A stretch of 64,000 nt of DNA from Kappaphycus alvarezii (Eukaryota; Rhodophyta; Florideophyceae; Gigartinales; Solieriaceae): contig NADL03000599.1 of assembly GCA_002205965.3 (NCBI GenBank), positions 2,232,001 to 2,296,000 of the forward strand, written 5' to 3'. Each line of letters begins with the position of its first letter. Within the stretch, counting starts at the first letter, position 1. Positions 55,108 through 64,000 of this stretch are shown here, one piece after another. The notes under the pieces were generated by a model. The model worked only from the letters and a program-made list of their open reading frames with translations, was not told the DNA's origin and did not search any database. The position numbers were made by a program, and so were the translations under genes.

Positions 55108-55689
55108 TAAAATATGTCTACGGGTAGAATTAAGTTATCGTTTGGATGTTATGATTTTTTAGAGGAACAATGCTATTTAGGTTGGGCCAATAGTTCCACA
55201 CGTGTAGAGTACGTTGGGTTACGTGCGATTGAGGACCAGTCATATGCTGCTCAGATACTACTGTTTTATTAGCCCAGTAAACTTGTTTTGTAGCCAGTAA
55301 TGAACACTAAGTTGTTTGCTGCTGTATTTATATTTGCTTTCGGAAGGTACATACAGTAGGGCTTTTTGGCTATATAACATAACCTGTTTACAGCTTGCGC
55401 AAACAAATTTTACTGTTTCATAGTAATGTAGGCATTTCCTGCACCTCCTTGTAATTGTTCAGGGCATGTTAATACCCGAACTAATACCCGTTTCTGGCCA
55501 ATCATTTAAAAAACAAGTGAAAATATACGTTCAAATGAACGAAAAAGCTGATACTCTGTACGATTGCACCCATCTGTCATCCCCAATCCATTGCAGTGGC
55601 ATCGGTATTGGTCCTTCAACCACTCCGGGAGAAACTCTCCCACTTCACAAACACCCACCACCGTCACTCACCTTATCCTACGATCTTCT
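55108..55689. other. Gene-free spacer
   Basis: AT-rich, probably the 3' UTR and flank of the three-exon gene. No repeat or motif recognised. Confidence 0.4.
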
Positions 55690-56060
55690 CCTTCTTGCAC
55701 TGAGATGCAACCCATCCCGCAGGTTTCCCTTTTTTCCCCGTCTCCGACCCGCATTCCACACGAGTCATAAACACAACACCACTGTTGCATCTTACCGTCA
55801 CATCTCATCGTCGCATCTCATCGTCGCACCCCGCTCGCACGACTTCCCGTTGGTTCCCCATCTTCGTTCCGCAAGCGTCCCAAAACACGTTACACACAAC
55901 ATCCACTGTCGCATCTCACCGTCGCACCCCACACATACGTCTTCCCGATGTTCACCGTCTCCGGCCTGCCAGCAAATCTGCACAAGTAACACACAACCCA
56001 TCCCACACAAACTGTTTCCCGTTGTTTGCTGTCTCGGTCCTCTAAGCCGCTACACACGCT
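55690..56060. repeat. Diverged minisatellite, units of about 100-125 bp
   Basis: Units share ACACAAC, GTCGCATCTCA, GTCGCACCCC and GACTTCCCG or GTCTTCCCG, starting about 55771, 55897 and 55992. The long plus-strand frame across them (55466-56068) is a by-product of the repeat. Confidence 0.5.
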
Positions 56061-56439
56061 GCGCATGAATCCATCGACAGCATTGCAAATCCAAACGGTT
56101 TCCCGATTTTCGCTCTCTTTAAAGCCACAATAGATCCCCACCAAACAGTTTACGTTTTTGGTCGCCCCTACCATCCATTATGACGAGAAAAATGGCTGCG
56201 ATGTTCTCATGGGTTTCGAACTGCTGAGCGGCAGCGAAGGGATCCGCTATTGCTGCTACTGGGGTTCTTTTATCTCAGATTAATAAATTGAATAGAAATG
56301 GGAGAAGAGGAAGGCTACCTGGAACGAAAAAAATCGACCGAGTGACTAGTTCCTGGATAAAAAATTACCTGGGACAGAATTCTGTCTACAGTTGATGTTC
56401 CTTCCGAAGGAGATTACAAGTACCACGAGCTATGTTTCA

Positions 56440-57545
56440 CATTTCACACAGAGATTTGAGAAAAAGGTTTCCCTATGTATTTGTTAATCTCAAAATCGCC
56501 CCAGGAAAAGTCGGAATACCATTCGAAGTCAAGATGGTGGTCTGCCTATGTCTCTTAGGCACTTTAAGGGCACTAGATGACTTGGATGATGGACAAAAAT
56601 GAGCCGAGAAACACTTCCGGGACACATTTGAATGTTTTGTCGTTGAGTCGTTGAAATGTATAGTGAATAGTATCTGAATAGAACGTCAAACATGGCAGAA
56701 TTGGCAAATTTAGAGAAATATTATAGGGTATGTGGGTTTGTCGGGTGTGTAGGTGCTGTAGATTGTAGCAAAATCATATGGAAGAACTGTCTCCTATCCC
56801 AAAAGGGGCAGTACTACAATACAAAGGACGGAAGCCTGTCGACGAATCAAGTGGAAGCTTGGCGTGACTACGACCTTTATGTTTGGCATTTGTTCCCAGG
56901 TCGAGCCGGAACAAATAATGACATGAAAATGTTGTCATTCTCTCCATTGTTTAATGACCTCCTCCTAGGCAATTTTAAGTTTCGATTGGCATCTGAATTC
57001 CGTCTCCTCGGTTCTGTTTCAATTCGAGATTTGTTGCATTTTTAGGAAATGTAATCTAGCCCGACTGGCCCCTTTTTGCAAAACCCATGCACCACCCTAC
57101 AAACGATGACGAGTCGCTATATACGAGGGTTCAGGAAGCATTAAGAAAAGATATGGAGAGGGCTTTCGGAGTTCTTCAATCAAGATTGAAAGTGCGCGGG
57201 AATGAATTGTTCTATTGGTATAAGGAGTACATCATCATGATCAGTTACACATGCATCATCCTCAATAACGTGCTCGTACGAATGAATCGGGTTGGGTTAT
57301 TTGTGGAGGGTGAGAAGGAGGAAGAGCGCCTCGTCGACGTTGTCGAGGAGCTTTATCACGAGGAAATCGCGAATGGTAATTCATCCAGACAAGAGGAGGA
57401 GGAACACGTAAATACGCAAGAAATTAAGGATGACCGGAATCCAGATTGGGAGAAGCTGGAGATTTTTGAACAGTCCATGACCTCTTGTACTACTTTCTTG
57501 AGTCTGCGCAACAGTCTCGTTCGGTCTGTTAGAGAATTGCGATAA
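56440..57545 (+). pseudogene. Harbinger-type transposase (plant-type PIF branch)
   Basis: Readable parts in order: PFEVKMVVCLCLLGTLRALDD (about 56520-56580), GFVGCVGAVDCSKIIWKNC (first Asp, about 56731), KGQYYNTKDG, YDLYVWHLFPGRAGTNNDMKML (second Asp), then 57087-57545 with KDMERAFGVLQSRLKV (catalytic Glu) and YTCIILNNVLVRMNRV. A TGA at about 56599 and frame changes near 56650 and 57043 break it. The arrangement matches PF04827-type PIF transposases, a different branch from the elements at 24 and 36 kb. Confidence 0.8.
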
Positions 57546-58269
57546 GTTTTAGAATTACGTGGACATGGTTGTGTTTAAAGATTCTGATCCCGATAGAAGG
57601 GATGGGGAGGATGAGAGTTATGACAGACACGGAGGCGCAGAGGGCGGTTGCTGAAGCAAGCTGAAGTGTAGCAGTGGACATCATTGTGCTCTTCTTGGAC
57701 AGTTTTCTCATTAAGTCCACTCCGCACTTTACCAACTCAACCACTCAGAATCCCACCACGCTCTTCCCTTCCCTGTGTCTATACCTTCGCTGCCATCTAT
57801 CACCCAAATTACATCTGAATTTCTTTCACCCTCACGCTCCCTCCGAACAACTTCTATATAGTCTACGAGACTACTCAGGAGAAAAGAAGAGGGGCAGAAG
57901 AGATTGAAGTATGTGATAAGTTGTTCCATCTCCCTATAGTATATGTCATTAGGTTATGGACTACACTGTATGGTAAAAAGTAGATCGAGGTGGAAAGAGG
58001 TCGATTAATGTGCCCTCAGGGAGCATTTTCAGAGTGAAGAAGGAATGGGAATAAGTATGGCATAAAAATTGTGAAAGAGGTGGAGTGGATGAACCCGATT
58101 GTTGTTTGGATCAGTTTTACCCAGGGCGTGACCTTTCTTGTTGTGCCCTGTACCCCGATGGCGAAAAGAATGGACCTAACAGGAGCATCCTTGAGTCTGC
58201 AGCCGAACCAATCTGTTTTGCAGCTCTGTTGGATAATATATGAGAATAGAATATCAGATTCTATTCCTC
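57546..58269. other. Spacer between the convergent Harbinger genes
   Basis: No supported gene; short frames only. Confidence 0.4.
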
Positions 58270-60001
58270 TTGAAATTCATCCATATCCTCGTCTGAAAAC
58301 AGAGCCGCACCACTCTCCTCTCGTCGCACACGGGTCATACGAAGCTGATCTTGGCTGGCCCCGTTGTCATCACAATCTTGCGTACGCCTCTTCCTAGAGA
58401 CTCTGAGTCTCGCCATACGCTCTTCAATCATGGAATGCAGTATGATCTTGTAATCATCTTATTCCTTATACAGCAGTTGTAACACGCGGTAGTCGTTCTC
58501 CACGTCATTTTGGCGCTCATTTTGGACCTTTATCTTCCGAAGGACATCATTCCCGCTTTCCTCCTTCTTCGAGAGCGTCTCAATGGCTTGTTCTATGAGA
58601 CATATGTCCTTGCTCGCTTTATCTTCGTCACTATTTTTTTTTTCGTGCCCCAATCGACCTTGATTTGTATGCTGCACTCCCACGCTCCATGTTACCCTCA
58701 ACATCTCCCCCATTCATAAGAGGGTAGGGATAGCCATGCGCAGGAATATTTCCAGATCTCTCCACTACTAGTGATTCTGTGGTCTTCCTGAGGATATTGT
58801 TCCCAAGTAAAGTTTAATTTTCTTCTGCTTCATCTGGTTCGAGCTCTCTCTCAACTCTTCTACTGCCTGCAGCACATCCTTTTTCATGCAGTTACTTTGA
58901 AATTTGGGTTGCGTCGCGATATAAGCGGCTGCCTCGATATGCTTAAACGTCTGTGCGTACTGAAACACACGATTATTATCATTCCTTCCTGCTTGCTTCC
59001 GAAACCTCTCCATTTTCATACTTTCAATGTTTTCCTCGTTCATGCCAGATGGATTCTTTCCCATTTTGACCCCTTGCAAGCAAGGTGAATCTGCACATTT
59101 CCTCTCAGTCCCTCTCCAACTGCTCCTTAAGGACTCTGCCGTCCTATTTAATCCGTAATATGCGTTTTAAATGGACATCACTTCTTCCCAGAACACTGTA
59201 TCCGTCTGATTTGGTCCCCTACACGATTATTCAACCCACGTCCTGGCCAAAGCCAGTGAAACGTCCTCTGTGAAACTCTTTCCACAACCTCGAGCTATGG
59301 CACCCACCTTTGAATTGTCCTGTGCTTGGGCTACTAGTGCCACTTATTTCCGCTTGTTTGGGAGCTTTTCGGTCTTCCGCGTCTACCCGGCTGACAGGGC
59401 GTAACAACCGATAAAGCAGGCGTCCCTTTTTTGTGGGAGACAGATTTGAACGATCTTGTAATGACGCATCTATGTTTGACGTATGGATAGGGGACTGCGG
59501 ACTAAAGGCATTCCTATTCTCTCTTTGACCGGGAGGAGGAGTAGTTGCAACTGGTCCGTTTCCTTGGCGATAGCTGAATGCAGTGGAATTTGTCTTCAGA
59601 GGGAAGGAAATTCGAGAGGGATGAAATCCTAGTAGTCTTATTGATCTGCACTCGGTTTCAAATGCTTTCTGCACTTTCTGGATTTGTTGGTATAGTTTTC
59701 TCGTGTTTTGACAACTCCGTAAAACGAGAGGACGCGACGAGTTGTAATCGGGGACCGGAATATGGTTGATTGTTACTATTGACATCGGAAATTCATCTGG
59801 TCCCGTGCCATCCACGTACTCAAGCGTATTCTCCGTCATTTCTTGTAAGTTGATTTGATAGGCTGTATGAAACGATGGCGGGTCTCGGGTCAGCCCGGGA
59901 AGTTGCCCATTTGCAGCAGTGTGAAGCAATGGGAATGGTTCCTTGCTATTGATCCTATGATCAAGGGATGTGCGTTGGGATAGTCTAGTTTTCGTTAACA
60001 C
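58270..60001 (-). pseudogene. Harbinger partner protein (Myb-like) with long N-terminal frame
   Basis: An N-terminal 256-codon frame (59231-60001) is Ser/Pro/basic-rich. A second frame then gives CGKSFTEDVSLALARTW (Myb-like start), WEEVMSI, LNRTAESLRSSWRG, NPSGMNEENIESMKMERF, FKHIEAAAYIATQPKF, a coiled coil (58459-58860) and a C-terminal MIEERMARLRVSRKRRT near 58400. This is the standard order of PIF/Harbinger ORF1/ORF2 Myb partners. In-frame stops (for example a TAA near 59227) and shifts break it. Convergent with the transposase at 56440-57545. Confidence 0.65.
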
Positions 60002-61235
60002 TTGGTTGTATTTTCCAATCTGGAGCCAAAAGTCACAGCCTGTCCCCCTCTTGAACTGCTGGCGCTGGAGCCAATTGAGGAGGAAGGACAGGTGGTGGAT
60101 TGGAGATCTTCATCTGTTTTGGGCACAAATCATCAACATCAAGAGACTGTTGGCGGGAGTTGGGCGCCGAAGAACAACTCCGGGCAGCGCCATGGTCTGG
60201 GTGACATAGCCATTTTTCTCATTGGCGGGGTTGATGTTGTTTTACAGATAAAATAAAATTGATTCGGGGCTATCCGTGTGCCTATCCGGAAATTCCGAAA
60301 CGAAACGTCAGTGAGTGTTTTTTTTGTTATTTTAAGAACAGCAAAGCATGGCACTCTGTACTATACTGTATGGATTTTATTTTTATTTTAGACTAAAGTA
60401 CTGAAATTTAATTATTTTCTAGGGAGCACCAGCCATTGTTGGCGACATGTGTCTCGGCGCTTGCCTACATAGGCTAAATCCCGGCTATGCGCCTGTAAAG
60501 GGCGGGGGGAAACACAACGAAGGCCAACACTATCAAAGTGCAACTCGGAGCCTCCATAAGGAAGGGTACGCGGAAAACGTTTATACAGTGCAGTACAGTA
60601 CTGTAAAACGTATCATATTCGCAAGCTTCAACGACCGTGATATGCCCCAGGGTGGTCGTTTACGCCGATTTTCAAACGTGGCTTTCAGGGCCATTTCAGG
60701 GTGTCATTTCAGGGGGAAAGATATTGTTCAGGCCATTTCAGGGGCCATGGCAGGTGGTGAGATAGGGCAAAAATAGTTTTCGACGAACTTTCCGGGTGGA
60801 ATGGAAAGTCGGAAATCACCTTGGCCAACCGCAAAGCACTGGGGGGAGCAATCACCCGCCTCATTGATGCAGCGGCCGCAACCCTGCCACCGGCACTTTC
60901 ATTGTGGCTGCCCGCGATCCCTTGCGATCCCTTCTCTGCCCCCATCACCCTCTGTATCTCCGGCCCCCATTGCCATCCCCCCGATATTCCCTGACCCATT
61001 CCCTTCCTGTCATCCATTGTACCCCTTTCATTCCCTTCCCCGCCCCATCACCTCCCGCTTCCCCCGCCCCCATTGCCATCCACCCCCCAGTCATATCCCG
61101 ACCCATTTCCCTTCGGCACCCCTATCACCTCCTTAATCCCTGTGAGGTGACCCCTCCGTTGCTCCTAACACCGTCTGTTCGCAATCCTCTCTACCATTCT
61201 TGCAGCCGACATATACGTTGTATCGCGTATATTGA
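60002..61235. other. Spacer with a C-rich minisatellite
   Basis: A TGCAGTACAGTACTGTA run lies at 60588-60604. GCCCCCATTGCCATCC recurs at about 60963 and 61066 within a C/T-rich tract (60900-61140), suggesting two units of about 103 bp. No gene. Confidence 0.45.
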
Positions 61236-62607
61236 TTGTGGATAATGGCTTCAAAAAGAGTAAAAGTAATGACGGCGGAGGAGCGCAAGACAGAAGCGGA
61301 GAGAGCGACGAGAGCTTTAGTGAGGGATTCTAGCCAGGCGGTATGCGACCGTAAGTGGAAGCAGTTTCAATCATTTTGCCTTAACGAAAAAATCAAAGGT
61401 ACTCACGTGATAGATCCGGGAGGGGATGGAGAGCCAAGCGATCACATTGTGGGAAAAATAGCTGAGTTCTTCCATTACAAAATAGAAGAACTCGGCTGTG
61501 ATTCCGGGGAGATTGTAAACATTCGCTCCGCGTTGGTAAGTAACTATAAGGGTAAGTTTTGAAGGGAGGGGAGATGGCACAGTGTTCCAAATGGGAAGAC
61601 TCCGGGAAACCCAGTGCATTCTATGGGTATTGATGCATGTATGAAATTTTATAAACGTCGCGAGAAGAGTATTGGCTTCAAGAGGGCCCTTCAGTTCCGT
61701 TACGATACATGGGGAAGATGATGCAATACTCCCGTGATATTGGACCAGACTCTGTACAATCAAGATACTTTATGGCTGCCGCTGCACTGTGTTTTAATTG
61801 ATGGGTAAGGATTTATGAATTAGTTCAGTTGAAATGGGGAGATGTGCAAATGCAGGCATTGAACGAGAAAAATGTTGAACATATTGAGACCATGGTGAGG
61901 AACAGGAAATTCGGACGGTCTAGCGAGGGTCAAATGTACGCTTCATACAAAATGGAAGATGAACCTAGTAGTTGTCCGTTTACACACTTTCACCATTTGA
62001 TTTCGAAGTATAAAGCCATTCCGAATCATGAGCCCATTGAGAAAGACCATCTTTTCCCCCATGCCGATGATCTTGTCAGGGAAATATCAGTGGGACAAAA
62101 GATGAACGCGCGAAATTTTATGAAGACTATAAACATATGGATTGATCGTTGCGATATTATGCCTCGCACTGCAGCAGGCGAAGTGCTCGGGAAGTTTACA
62201 ATGCACTGTTCTCGGCAGGGTGGAGCACAGCACAATTTTATTCCTGGGGCAAACAGATGGCCACTGCATGTTGTGAAATGGTGAGGTGGGTGGGGAACTT
62301 GTACACAAGGGGTAATGATTTGGAAATGAGGCCACCTGTCCAAACGTATCAGGACCTTAGTAGAGATTAGTCCAGCTTCCGGGAAGTGATGAGAGTGGCA
62401 CTCAAAAAGTTGGATTTGCGTTTCTCCGTGGAATCGGATGATAATTTTGATTTTTTGAAGGGCTTTGACGCACGAATTTCAGCGCATCTTATCGGAAAGA
62501 ATAACGCGAGAAGTCCATGCTCTAATGGACTAGCAAATAACGGTAGGACAACATTCGCACGACGGGGGTTGACGTGGGGAATGAAGATGGGATGGACCGG
62601 GAGTTAG
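61236..62607 (+). pseudogene. Crypton-type tyrosine recombinase
   Basis: An N-terminal core-binding region (61248-61562: EAERATRALVRDSSQAV...KWKQFQSF...IVNIRSALVSNYKGKF) precedes the catalytic domain. That has VRIYELVQLKWGDVQ (catalytic Arg, about 61806), HCSRQGGAQHNF (H-x-x-R, about 62206), WPLHVVKWW-like and VQTYQDL (candidate Tyr nucleophile, about 62340). It resembles Crypton DNA transposons, which lack terminal repeats and move by a tyrosine recombinase. At least three frame changes and two stops (about 61799-61805) break it. Confidence 0.65.
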
Positions 62608-64000
62608 AGATATCTCGCAGCTGCACGTGCATCCCGAGAATTCAGAACTGGAGGGATAATTCAGCATTGAGAGGTGGGATGTTCGGAGAACAATCTCTTT
62701 ATTGCTCTTCGAGACTGGCCGAGTAGAGCAAGGAAGTCTGCATTCAAGTCAAAGTATTACGGCCGCAAGATAATTGCAGAAGAATACACTCGAATGAACG
62801 TCAGGCTTTGATCAGATTTTACAACACAGACCATGTTCCCCTTACAGCGTTTAAGCGGATGATACGGGCTGGTGTGGGGAATGGAGTCGAAGAAGGTGGA
62901 TACGAGGGGAGGAAAGTGTAATGGGATGTGGAGGATAAGTTGGTGTTGGGATTGAGAAGGGAGTAAGGGCCGGGGGCCGGATTGGAAAGACAGGCCAGGG
63001 GGATGTGGGGTGGAAGGGCTTGGAAAGTTATGGTCAGGGTTGCAAGATTCAGGGGTCGTATTGGGGTGATGGAGAGGTTCAGTGTGAGATTCAAGACGGT
63101 AGTGTCTTCATTTGACGGGGAGGCCATTACAAATTAATTCCCCGTTGAATTGCCCGAATGAGGAATAGAAAGCTAACCATTTTCAGAAATTGACGTAAAG
63201 ACGGTACCTTGTACGGGAGCAGGTCGATCATTCGCTGCCTAGAGAATCGATTTAACGCGTTTTGCGCGTCCACCGATACTTCGTTTCAGCTCAACATGAG
63301 CGCGGTCTGACTGAACCGTTTATAGAACCAATCAAACCGTGAAAACGGTCGTTCACTGGTGTCCAAAAGACAAGAAATTGTACCCATAAGACTACAAATA
63401 ATTGTTCAAATCAGACTACTCACCAGCATACTCCTCTTCGGAATATAGAATGGCGGAGAGGGGTAGTTGTGTAAACTCGGCAAGTTTGAAATAGAATACT
63501 TAATGTCCACATTCTACAAGACATTTTCAAAAGGGGTTTCCATTTCTTACGGAGACGGTGTCTTTAAAAATTAAACAAAATCTAACCAAGCACAAACCAT
63601 TTGATCTCTTCGCAAAATAAATTGATTGACTGAATCTCAATCTCTTTCTAATCTAGATCCAAAGAGGAGTTCCTACTCGGACGAGAGATTCCACCACGAC
63701 AATTTGAAACACTTTTATCATGTTGCTTAAATGGAAGCTCTAATTGGCATTGTGATGAAGGAGATTCCAGTGGCGAGTACAAGTACAAATATACTTGTAC
63801 AGGTTTGTGATTTACACTTCCTCTAATCGAACTGTAAGTTAGATTCAACAGTACGCTCAAGACCCTGCCGTCATTTCTTCAGACCATTCTAAGGACGCGC
63901 CCCTTGTATCTGCAGCAGTGCAATCAACTCTCTTCATCAATTAATATTGTGGGCACGGATTCGGTGCGATACTGATAACCTCATCGGTAGCAACATCATC
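62608..64000. other. Gene-free stretch to the window end
   Basis: A purine-rich region at 62860-63120 gives a spurious minus-strand frame. GTACAAGTACAAATATACTTGTAC (63777-63800) is a palindrome. No gene supported. Confidence 0.4.

Noticed and set aside
55466-56068. 200-codon plus-strand frame
   Set aside because: Mostly a reading of a diverged minisatellite; His/Ser/Pro-rich repeats without domain signature.
60801-61245. Pro-rich frames over a C/T tract
   Set aside because: Low-complexity by-product of a short tandem repeat.

Overview
The window looks like nuclear DNA of a eukaryote with compact genes and a very high load of mobile elements. No bacterial operons, rRNA genes, CRISPR arrays or convincing tRNA genes were seen. 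Intronless host genes, a divergent H2A/H2B pair, introns of about 50 nt, and fossils of DIRS-like, copia-like, piggyBac, Harbinger, pogo, Tc1, Crypton and endonuclease-tailed LINE elements would suit a florideophyte red alga such as a Chondrus relative. That assignment is inference; the sequence does not prove it.

Layout. Positions 1-1746 hold the 3' part of a probable extracellular beta-propeller protein. From 2 to 37.5 kb the window is a graveyard of transposons: LINE fragments (4.6-5.4, 7.0-7.3, 10.3-10.8, 32.8-33.4 kb), a tyrosine-recombinase retroelement fossil (11.4-16.0 kb), a piggyBac transposase (16.7-19.0 kb), a Tc1/mariner (20.5-21.9 kb), two Harbinger-type elements (24.1-25.6 and 34.9-37.3 kb), copia-like and gag-like fossils (26.5-31.3 kb) and a pogo fragment (33.6-34.5 kb). 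Positions 38.0-46.5 kb form the only clear host gene island: an NPPY-type putative methyltransferase, a CTDNEP1/Dullard-like phosphatase, histones H2B and H2A.X-like, and a large fusion protein joining a TrhO-type tRNA hydroxylase to a TrmR-like O-methyltransferase. From 46.8 kb repeats resume: a LINE with a C-terminal endonuclease and an inverted partial copy, a small MITE, blocks of TACAGTACTGTA palindromes, a small three-exon gene (54.5-55.1 kb), a third Harbinger element (56.4-60.0 kb) and a Crypton recombinase (61.2-62.6 kb).

Most notable points. (1) The TrhO-TrmR fusion could carry out two consecutive steps of wobble-uridine modification (U34 to ho5U to mo5U) in one polypeptide, probably in an organelle. 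(2) H2A and H2B each carry the same 18-nt hairpin, AGGTGTATGTTTACACCT, about 50 nt after the stop codon. Its 6-bp GG/CC stem and four-base loop resemble the histone mRNA 3' stem-loop of animals and green algae. (3) Their shared promoter has a 26-bp inverted repeat with CCAAT cores and mirrored TACTTAAAC elements. (4) A piggyBac reading frame of about 750 codons has four stops and no frameshift. (5) Three separate Harbinger-type elements share one convergent two-gene plan, a transposase facing a Myb/coiled-coil partner.

All homology statements come from reading motifs by eye; no database search was run.
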